This document shows positions 1 through 5,283 of a DNA stretch of 6,365 nucleotides, in pieces (position 1 is the first letter of the stretch; each line of letters opens with the position of its first letter). This DNA is from Marinilabilia sp. UBA5340 (GTDB lineage: Bacteria; Bacteroidota; Bacteroidia; Bacteroidales; Marinilabiliaceae): the NCBI GenBank assembly GCA_002411085.1, contig DHQK01000276.1, forward strand, positions 79,491 through 85,855, in the 5' to 3' direction. Under the pieces are notes generated by a model that saw only the letters and a list, made by a program, of their open reading frames with translations, was not told the DNA's origin and did not search any database. Made by a program: the position numbers and the translations under genes.

Positions 1-249
1 ATAAAAACTTTTGGCATTGAGTCTCTACGTTTATGCCTTTTAGGATAGACTATTCAGCTATTAAGACCAGATTAAAATTACGACTGTAAGGCCATTTTGA
101 ATAGGATTCTCTACACTGTAGTACTCTTCTTTTTGCATAAAATCTAACTATTTGAAAGGTTGTTTTTTAACACTCTTTCAGGCTTTAGGGATGTCTGTTT
201 TTTCGGGATTCGAATATTTAAATATTTGTATAACAGAATCTTTGATCTA
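1..249. other. AT-rich upstream region without a recognisable gene
   Basis: No frame in this stretch gives a protein I recognise. The left edge has a short open plus frame that stops at 46-48, too little to call the end of a gene. A minus-strand open frame does run from about 596 down to 144, but it is mostly the shadow of etfB. A weak inverted repeat (GGCAT at 13-17, ATGCC at 33-37, followed by TTTT) could be the tail of a terminator for a gene left of the window, but five pairs with a 15-base loop is poor evidence. A second, imperfect promoter-like -7 box (AATATTTG, 221-228) lies here, with no matching upstream box. Confidence 0.5.
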
Positions 250-279
250 TTTGCAGATTGCTCCGTTTTGTTATATTTG
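250..279 (+). promoter_or_regulatory. Bacteroidota-type promoter for the etfB-etfA-acyl-CoA dehydrogenase operon
   Basis: The sequence shows TTTG at 250-253, an 18-base spacer, and TATATTTG at 272-279. This is an exact match to the Bacteroidota -33 TTTG / -7 TAnnTTTG consensus recognised by that phylum's primary sigma factor. Transcription would begin a few bases after 279, giving an AT-rich leader of roughly 40 bases before the etfB ATG at 328. The leader has no Shine-Dalgarno box, only A-rich sequence (ATAGAAA) just before the start, as is usual in this phylum. The function is inferred from consensus and position. Confidence 0.65.
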
Positions 280-327
280 TGGTTCTTAAAAAAAGATATA
301 TTATCAAATTTAAACACATTATAGAAA

Positions 328-1200
328 ATGGGATTAAAAATTATTGTTCTTGCCAAGCAGGTGCCCGATACCCGCAATGTGGGCAAGGATGCCATGAAAG
401 CTGACGGTACTGTGAACCGTGCAGCTCTGCCGGCTATTTTCAACCCGGAAGACCTTAATGCGTTGGAACAGGCCCTCCGGCTCAAAGACAAGTACCCTGG
501 TTCTACGGTAACGCTTTTGACAATGGGCCCCGGACGTGCTGCCGATGTCATTCGTGAAGGAATGTTCAGAGGTGCAGATGACGGAATTTTGCTCACCGAC
601 CGTGCTTTTGCCGGATCGGATACCCTCGCTACTTCTTATGCCATTTCCTGTGCCATCAGAAAAATCAAGAAATTTGATCTGATTGTTGCAGGCCGCCAGG
701 CCATTGACGGAGACACTGCTCAGGTAGGCCCTCAGGTGGCTGAGAAACTCGGTTTACCCCAGGTGACTTATGGAGAAGAAATTTATAGTGCAGAGAAAGG
801 AAAAATTTCTTTGAAGCGCCGTCTGGAGCGGGGAGTGGAGACTGTTGAGTGTCCTTTACCCGCGGTTGTGACAATCAACGGTTCGGCTGCTCCCTGCCGG
901 CCACGTAATGCCAAGTTGGTTCAAAAATACAAACATGCTCAAACCATTACTGAGCGTCAGAACCAGGCCGAAGATTATATTGATCTTACCAATGATCGTC
1001 CTTATCTCAATATTCCTGAATGGAGTGTGAATGATATTGAGAGTGATCTTCAGATGCTCGGGCTTTCCGGTTCTCCTACCAAAGTGAAGCAGATAGAAAA
1101 CGTAGTATTCCAGGCCAAAGAGTCCAGACATATCCAGGCCAACGATGAAGAGATCGAAGAACTGGTGAAAGAACTGATTGCCAACCATACGATCGGTTAG
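328..1200 (+). CDS. etfB: Electron transfer flavoprotein subunit beta, bifurcating/anaerobic-type
   Basis: This is the 290-residue beta subunit of the soluble cytoplasmic flavoprotein EtfAB, which passes electrons to or from acyl-CoA dehydrogenases. It opens with the usual strand and loop (KIIVLAKQVPDT, 4-15) and carries the family motif GRQAIDGDTAQVGP (122-135). NPEDLNALEQAL (39-50) and TDRAFAGSDTLATS (90-103) resemble the electron-bifurcating ETFs of anaerobes, where the beta subunit binds a second FAD. Human EtfB instead has NPFCEIAVEEA and KQAIDDDCNQTG and binds AMP. The protein is longer than the usual 250-265 residues because of extra sequence around 200-245 and the C-terminal tail. The ATG at 328 is chosen because the first strand begins at residue 3. 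It is the first gene of the operon, with 33 bases to etfA. Family is secure; bifurcation is inference. Confidence 0.97.
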   Translation: MGLKIIVLAKQVPDTRNVGKDAMKADGTVNRAALPAIFNPEDLNALEQALRLKDKYPGSTVTLLTMGPGRAADVIREGMFRGADDGILLTDRAFAGSDTLATSYAISCAIRKIKKFDLIVAGRQAIDGDTAQVGPQVAEKLGLPQVTYGEEIYSAEKGKISLKRRLERGVETVECPLPAVVTINGSAAPCRPRNAKLVQKYKHAQTITERQNQAEDYIDLTNDRPYLNIPEWSVNDIESDLQMLGLSGSPTKVKQIENVVFQAKESRHIQANDEEIEELVKELIANHTIG

Positions 1201-1233
1201 ACTTGGCTTACTAACTTTAAATGAATCTTAGAA

Positions 1234-2253
1234 ATGGACAATATATTTGTTATTTGTGAAATAGAAGATGGCAAAGTGGCCGATGTGAGCCAGGAACTGC
1301 TCACCAAAGGACGATCACTGGCCAATCAGCTCAATTGCAAACTTGAAGCCATTGCCCTGGGGCATAAACTCAAGGGCATTGAAGAACAGATTTTTCCTTA
1401 TGGAGCCGATGTGGTTCATGTGGGCGATGATAAAAGACTTGCACCCTTCACTACACTACCTTTTACTTCTGTTATTGTGGACTTGTTCAAAAAAGAGAAG
1501 CCACAAATTGCGTTGCTTGGAGCTACTACCATGGGGCGGGATCTCGGACCACGTGTTTCATCTGCATTACAAAGTGGTCTGACAGCCGATTGTACTGCCC
1601 TTGAAATTGGTGACCATGAGGATAAGAAAGCAAAAAAGAATTACAAAAATCTTTTGTATCAGATCAGGCCCGCTTTTGGTGGAAACATCGTAGCCACCAT
1701 TATCAATCCTGATTGTCGTCCTCAAATGGCAACGGTTCGTGAAGGTGTGATGAAAAAAGAGGTTTTCTCCAACACCCATAAAGGTGAATTGAAAAATATT
1801 GATGTAAATGCCATTTTGAAGCCTGAAGATGAGGTTGTAAAAGTAATTGAGCGGCACATTGAGAAAAAGGGTATCAATATCAAAAATTCTTCGATCATTA
1901 TTTCGGGTGGCTATGGAATGGGCTCTAAAGAAAACTTTTCTGTATTGTACGATCTTGCAGAAGTCCTTGGTGGAGAGGTAGGTGCTTCCCGAGCTGCTGT
2001 AGATGCCGGATATGCCGATCACAGTCGTCAGGTAGGGCAAACAGGTGTGACGGTGAGACCCAAACTTTATATAGCCTGTGGAATCTCCGGTCAGATTCAG
2101 CACACTGCTGGAATGGAAGAATCTTCCATGGTGATTGCCATCAATAATGACCCGGGGGCGCCCATCAATAAGATTGCCGATTATGTGATTACCGGTGATG
2201 TGATGGATATTATTCCCAGAATGATTAAATCGTATAAGAAAAATACCAAGTAA
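1234..2253 (+). CDS. etfA: Electron transfer flavoprotein subunit alpha
   Basis: This is the 339-residue FAD-carrying partner of EtfB. The N-terminal Rossmann-like domain (about 1-185) contains LLGATTMGRDLGPRVSS (94-110) and RPAFGGNIVATI (145-156), followed by RPQMATVREGVM (162-173), wording shared with ETFs of anaerobes. The C-terminal FAD domain (about 195-330) has SGGYGMGS (224-231), SRAAVDAG (252-259), RQVGQTGVTV (265-274) and the classic alpha-subunit signature LYIACGISGQIQHTAGM (278-294), then AINNDPGAPI (302-311). There is no N-terminal ferredoxin (4Fe-4S) domain such as some anaerobic EtfA proteins carry, and the length is normal for the plain form. The ATG at 1234 follows A-rich sequence and starts directly on the first strand. 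It lies 33 bases after etfB and 79 bases before the dehydrogenase gene, in one operon. Confidence 0.98.
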   Translation: MDNIFVICEIEDGKVADVSQELLTKGRSLANQLNCKLEAIALGHKLKGIEEQIFPYGADVVHVGDDKRLAPFTTLPFTSVIVDLFKKEKPQIALLGATTMGRDLGPRVSSALQSGLTADCTALEIGDHEDKKAKKNYKNLLYQIRPAFGGNIVATIINPDCRPQMATVREGVMKKEVFSNTHKGELKNIDVNAILKPEDEVVKVIERHIEKKGINIKNSSIIISGGYGMGSKENFSVLYDLAEVLGGEVGASRAAVDAGYADHSRQVGQTGVTVRPKLYIACGISGQIQHTAGMEESSMVIAINNDPGAPINKIADYVITGDVMDIIPRMIKSYKKNTK

Positions 2254-2284
2254 CCGGTTGTTTTTCTATTGTTGGATTTATCTA

Positions 2285-2311
2285 TCCGGGAGACATTAAA
2301 GTCAGCCCGGA
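2285..2311 (+). promoter_or_regulatory. Stem-loop in the etfA / acyl-CoA dehydrogenase gap
   Basis: TCCGGG (2285-2290) pairs perfectly with CCCGGA (2306-2311). Inside it, GAC (2292-2294) pairs with GTC (2301-2303) around an ATTAAA loop, leaving a small internal loop (A against AG). No T-run follows; the next bases are A-rich and lead to the ATG at 2333, so it is not a standard terminator. As an mRNA hairpin between two cistrons it could set RNA processing or stability, giving different levels of EtfAB and dehydrogenase. The pairing is visible in the sequence; the role is inference. Confidence 0.5.
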
Positions 2312-2332
2312 CAGCAAAATAAAAGAGAAAAA

Positions 2333-4051
2333 ATGGCTAATTTTTATACAGATACTCCGGATCTGAAATTTCATTTGACACACCCGTTGATGAAAAAGAT
2401 CGTAGCCCTCAAGGAGAATAACTTTGAGGACAAGGATAAGTTTGATTATGCCCCGCTCGATTTCGAGGATGCCATGGACAGCTACGATAAGGTGCTGGAA
2501 ATTGTTGGCGAAATTTGTGGGGATATCATTGCTCCTAATGCAGAAAGTGTGGATGCTGAGGGGCCAAAAATTGAAAATAATGAAGTGGTTTACGCCAGGG
2601 GAACCCAGGAAAACCTGGATGCTTTGGTGAAAGCAGGCCTGATGGGGATAACACTGCCCAGAAAATATGAAGGACTCAATTTTCCCATTGTTCCCTACAT
2701 CATGGCAGCAGATATCGTATCGCGTGCCGATGCAGGATTTGTAAATATCTGGGGACTGCAGGACTGCGCAGAAACCATTAATGAGTTTGCTGATGATGAT
2801 CAGAAGTTGCGTTTCCTTCCCCGCATTTCACGCGGTGAGACTGCTGCGATGGATCTGACAGAACCGGATGCCGGTTCAGACCTTCAGGCTGTTCAGCTTA
2901 AAGCATCGTTCAACGAGAAAGATGGCAAGTGGTACCTCAACGGGGTAAAGCGTTTTATTACCAATGGTGATGGTAACATTTCCCTGGTTTTGGCCCGCTC
3001 TGAAGAGGGAACTCAGGATGGTCGTGGTTTGTCCATGTTTATTTATGATCGTGCTCATAAAGCCGTAAAGATTCGCCGCATCGAAAATAAGATGGGTATT
3101 AAAGGATCTCCTACCTGTGAGTTGGTATTCAAGGATGCCCCGGCCGAATTGGTGGGAGATCGTAAGATGGGACTGATTAAGTATGTAATGGCCCTGATGA
3201 ATGGTGCCCGCCTGGGAATTGGAGCCCAGTCGGTGGGGGTGAGTGAGGCTGCTTACCGCGAAGCCCTTGAATATGCCAAGGAGCGCGAGCAGTTTGGAAA
3301 GAGCATTATTAAGTTTCCGGCCGTATATGAGTTGCTGGCCACTATGAAAGCCAAACTGGATGCTTCCCGTACTTTATTGTATGAGACCAGCCGGTATGTG
3401 GATGTTTACAAAGCTTATATGCACCTTGCAGAAAAACGTCAGTTGACCAAAGAGGAACGCCAGGAGATGAAATATTACCAGCGCTTGGCTGACTTCTTCA
3501 CCCCATTGCTCAAAGGAATGAGTAGTGAGTACTGTAATCAGTTGGCTTATGATTCTTTACAGATTCATGGGGGTAGTGGTTTTATGAAAGATTATCCTAT
3601 TGAACGCATCTACAGGGATGCTCGTATTACCACTATCTATGAAGGAACAACTCAGCTGCAGGTGGTCGCTGCTATTCGTGGTGTGACTACTGACGGGTAC
3701 CTCAAGCGTATTCGGGAATTTGAAGCGATGGAATTGCGTCCTGAATTGCACGGATTCCGTCGTACGCTGATTGGTATGACCGAAGAATATGAGAAAGCCG
3801 TAAAAGCAGTAGTAGCTGTGAAAGACAATGAATACCTTGATTTCCATGCCCGCCGTCTGGTTGAAATGGCCGCTCACATCATTATGGGATACCTGCTACT
3901 GCTGGATACCGAACGGGATGATAAGTTCCGCAATTCAACGGAGATTTATATCCGTATGGGACGCGCGGAAAACCGTTCACGTGCTGAGTTTATTGCCAAT
4001 TCGTCACTTGATGATTTGGGACACTTTAAACAAGTTCAGGAGACTGTTTAG
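2333..4051 (+). CDS. Acyl-CoA dehydrogenase, long form with N- and C-terminal extensions
   Basis: This FAD enzyme catalyses alpha,beta-desaturation of an acyl-CoA, or its reversal, using EtfAB as electron partner. At 572 residues it is much longer than classical members (about 380). It has roughly 45 extra N-terminal residues, an insertion near 355-395, and a C-terminal domain after about 452, as in the extended bacterial group. Family motifs include MDLTEPDAGSD (173-183), the FAD/dimer contact REQFG (318-322), QIHGGSGF (410-417) and IYEGTTQLQ (435-443). E437 stands where the catalytic base Glu lies in short- and medium-chain enzymes. The start follows A-rich sequence (AGAGAAAAA). Placement directly after etfBA argues that these three form one functional unit. 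Substrate chain length cannot be read from the sequence; fermentation of butyrate-type or branched acyl-CoA is possible. Confidence 0.96.
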   Translation: MANFYTDTPDLKFHLTHPLMKKIVALKENNFEDKDKFDYAPLDFEDAMDSYDKVLEIVGEICGDIIAPNAESVDAEGPKIENNEVVYARGTQENLDALVKAGLMGITLPRKYEGLNFPIVPYIMAADIVSRADAGFVNIWGLQDCAETINEFADDDQKLRFLPRISRGETAAMDLTEPDAGSDLQAVQLKASFNEKDGKWYLNGVKRFITNGDGNISLVLARSEEGTQDGRGLSMFIYDRAHKAVKIRRIENKMGIKGSPTCELVFKDAPAELVGDRKMGLIKYVMALMNGARLGIGAQSVGVSEAAYREALEYAKEREQFGKSIIKFPAVYELLATMKAKLDASRTLLYETSRYVDVYKAYMHLAEKRQLTKEERQEMKYYQRLADFFTPLLKGMSSEYCNQLAYDSLQIHGGSGFMKDYPIERIYRDARITTIYEGTTQLQVVAAIRGVTTDGYLKRIREFEAMELRPELHGFRRTLIGMTEEYEKAVKAVVAVKDNEYLDFHARRLVEMAAHIIMGYLLLLDTERDDKFRNSTEIYIRMGRAENRSRAEFIANSSLDDLGHFKQVQETV

Positions 4052-4083
4052 AGGCAAACTGAGAGTGTTAAACATAGAGAAAG

Positions 4084-4122
4084 AAATGCAGAATGTCGAA
4101 AGATGTTCTGCATTTTTTGTTT
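4084..4122 (+). terminator. Strong intrinsic terminator of the etfB-etfA-dehydrogenase operon
   Basis: AAATGCAGAA (4084-4093) pairs perfectly with TTCTGCATTT (4106-4115). The stem continues inward through T·G, G·T, T-A and C-G pairs to a GAAA tetraloop (4098-4101), giving about 14 pairs. The 3' arm runs into six Ts (4113-4118), then G and three more Ts. It begins 33 bases after the dehydrogenase stop codon. All of this is visible in the sequence and fits a Rho-independent terminator. Confidence 0.88.
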
Positions 4123-4152
4123 ATTGAACCCTAAGTGACTTTTTTTTTCAAT

Positions 4153-4199
4153 GAGAGCACCTGCCCCTCATTTCCGCACAAGGGGCCCCTCTTGCTCTC
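4153..4199. repeat. Palindrome unit 1 of a three-unit hairpin cluster, with nested outer stem
   Basis: GCCCCT (4163-4168) pairs with AGGGGC (4181-4186) around a 12-base loop containing TTTCCGCA. An outer stem GAGAGCA (4153-4159) / TGCTCTC (4193-4199) encloses it. The 24 bases at 4163-4186 match the unit at 4208-4231 at 21 positions, so the two are copies of one element. Two stem positions near the loop are mismatched here (C·A and A·C). No T-run follows, so this copy does not look like a working terminator. A run of nine Ts (4140-4148) precedes it. Confidence 0.6.
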
Positions 4200-4207
4200 T
4201 GTTTGCT

Positions 4208-4236
4208 GCTCCTCGTTTCCGCACGAGGGGCTTTTT
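4208..4236 (+). terminator. Palindrome unit 2 with T-tail, a second intrinsic terminator
   Basis: GCTCCTCGT (4208-4216) pairs with ACGAGGGGC (4223-4231), nine pairs including one T·G, around loop TTCCGC. Five Ts follow (4232-4236). It has the form of a Rho-independent terminator for plus-strand transcription and would back up the one at 4084-4122. Its 24-base body is a near copy of unit 1, and its 16-base core (4212-4227) is related to unit 3. Confidence 0.65.
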
Positions 4237-4240
4237 GGTT

Positions 4241-4264
4241 CTCGTCTCCTGACGAGTTTTTTTT
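4241..4264 (+). terminator. Palindrome unit 3 with T-tail, a third intrinsic terminator
   Basis: CTCGTC (4241-4246) pairs perfectly with GACGAG (4251-4256) around TCCT, followed by eight Ts (4257-4264). The 16-base core matches the unit 2 core at 13 positions, and the differences are confined to the loop-proximal part. It is a compact terminator shape on the plus strand, only five bases beyond the T-tail of unit 2. Confidence 0.65.
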
Positions 4265-4435
4265 ATAGGGAATTAATAACAATAGATCGTTAGATTATTA
4301 GAATTTAGAGGTTAGAGAAATCGTATAGTATTGACATTCTGAATTTTATCAAAATCATTCATTTAAACTTAAGGATTTAATTTTCTGAACTTTGAAAAAG
4401 TTTAACGAACTATTGAATAAAGAACAATATTTACT
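4265..4435. other. AT-rich convergent spacer, no gene seen
   Basis: This is the AT-rich middle of the gap between the two converging operons. No coding frame or RNA gene is recognisable, and I found no TAnnTTTG promoter box in it. The only structure is a weak AT hairpin, AACTTT / AAAGTT, at 4389-4403 with a three-base loop. Confidence 0.5.
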
Positions 4436-4454
4436 TCAGGTTTCGTTAACCTGA
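4436..4454 (-). terminator. Possible weak terminator of the kinase-regulator operon
   Basis: TCAGGTT (4436-4442) and AACCTGA (4448-4454) form a perfect seven-pair hairpin with a five-base loop, 54 bases past the regulator stop codon on the minus strand. Beyond it the minus-strand transcript reads AGTAAATATTG, which is AT-rich but lacks a true U-run. It is the best hairpin available to end the minus-strand operon inside the spacer, but efficient termination is doubtful. Confidence 0.35.
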
Positions 4455-4480
4455 TATGGCTACTTTTATTCAACTCAAAA

Positions 4481-4503
4481 CCCAGAACCCAAAACCAAAA
4501 ACC
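4481..4503 (-). other. G-run cluster (possible two-tetrad G-quadruplex) after the regulator gene
   Basis: Read on the minus strand, four G-runs (GG, GG, GGG, GGG at 4503-4502, 4496-4495, 4490-4488 and 4483-4481) are separated by T-rich loops of 5, 4 and 4 bases. This begins five bases after the regulator stop codon. It meets the loose pattern for a two-layer quadruplex in the mRNA 3' end. Equally, it may just be low-complexity AAAACCC-type sequence. Confidence 0.3.
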
Positions 4504-4508
4504 TTTTT

Positions 4509-5279
4509 TTACTGGTTAATCCACTCTTTAAAGCTTCTTGCTCTTTCGCGGCTTACAACAATCTTTTCTTTTACATCCGGCCTTGTTTTTACCACCAGTT
4601 TGCCATTGAACCATGTCTCCACTTTATGAATCGTGTCAATATGCAGAATATACTGTCTGTTGGCTCTGAAGAAAACATCCGGATCAAGTTCTTTTTCCAG
4701 TTTGTCCAGGGTAAAATCCACCACATGGTGATGACCATCAAACGTAACAGCGGTAGTTATCTTATTGGAACTAACAAGCCAGGCTATATCTTTGGTATCT
4801 ATTTTCTGAAAACCATCGGCCAGATTCACCAGTAATCGAGAACGGTAACTGGCTTTTCCGGATTGAAGGAGTCTGGAGAGCGATGGGTAATCTATTGCTT
4901 CATCCGGAAATGAAATGCCATTATGGAATAACCGTTCGTACTTTTCGATAGCCTCAGCAAGTTTTTCCTCATCAACAGGCTTCAGCAAATAGTCGATGCT
5001 ATTCACTTTAAAAGCCTGAATGGCGTATTCATCATAAGCTGTAGTAAAAATAATCTTACTGTTGACTTCTTGTTTCTCAAAGATTTCGAAACTATTGCCA
5101 TCCGACAGCTGTATGTCCAGAAAAATGAGATCGGGTTGCGGAGATACTTTGAGGAAGTTCACAGTATCTTCGACAGAGTCAGCTTCTCCGATTATTTCCC
5201 AGTCAGGCCGTATTTTTTGAATGCTGTCTTTTAGCAATCTTCGGGTGGGGTATTCATCTTCGACAATCAATATTCTCAT
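4509..5279 (-). CDS. LytTR-family response regulator
   Basis: This is a 256-residue cytoplasmic transcription regulator. The receiver domain (about 1-120) begins MRILIVEDE with acidic residues E7 and D8. It has the phospho-acceptor D55 in LIFLDIQLSDG (51-61), the switch threonines in IFTTAYDEYAI (77-87) and K100 in YLLKPVD. A linker leads to a LytTR DNA-binding domain (about 145-254) with LVNLADGFQKI, FFRANRQYILH (203-213) and VVSRERARSFKEW (241-253). I chose the ATG at 5279 because the first receiver strand starts at residue 2. An in-frame ATG at 5315 would add 12 residues and overlap the kinase gene. It starts 4 bases after the kinase stop codon, so the two are very probably co-translated partners. 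Target genes are unknown; LytTR proteins usually bind paired direct repeats. Confidence 0.95.
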   Translation of the reverse strand: MRILIVEDEYPTRRLLKDSIQKIRPDWEIIGEADSVEDTVNFLKVSPQPDLIFLDIQLSDGNSFEIFEKQEVNSKIIFTTAYDEYAIQAFKVNSIDYLLKPVDEEKLAEAIEKYERLFHNGISFPDEAIDYPSLSRLLQSGKASYRSRLLVNLADGFQKIDTKDIAWLVSSNKITTAVTFDGHHHVVDFTLDKLEKELDPDVFFRANRQYILHIDTIHKVETWFNGKLVVKTRPDVKEKIVVSRERARSFKEWINQ

Positions 5280-5283
5280 TCTG

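Noticed and set aside
13..41. Inverted repeat GGCAT / ATGCC followed by TTTT as a terminator of an upstream gene
   Set aside because: Only five pairs with a 15-base loop, and no coding end is visible left of it.
305..312. CAAATTTA, a perfect TAnnTTTG box on the minus strand that could drive divergent transcription
   Set aside because: There is no TTTG-type upstream box at a suitable distance and no minus-strand gene to its left; in AT-rich DNA this 8-mer arises easily.
144..596. 150-codon open frame on the minus strand across the etfB promoter and 5' end
   Set aside because: It lies mostly antisense to etfB, its AT-rich half is low-complexity, and it has no recognisable domain.
856..1188. 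110-codon minus-strand frame inside etfB, and similar antisense frames at 1567-2103, 3557-3877 and 5789-6049
   Set aside because: They are out-of-frame or antisense shadows of well-supported genes and show no family motifs; the antisense of etfA, for example, covers the FAD signature.
3828..4127. Plus-strand frame of 99 codons overlapping the dehydrogenase 3' end
   Set aside because: It is a +1 shadow of the dehydrogenase gene and runs through the terminator hairpin.
4153..4264. A CRISPR array or attachment site in the palindrome cluster
   Set aside because: Only three imperfect units with unequal spacing (45 and 29 bases), no spacer-like unique segments of constant length, and no cas, integrase or tRNA nearby.
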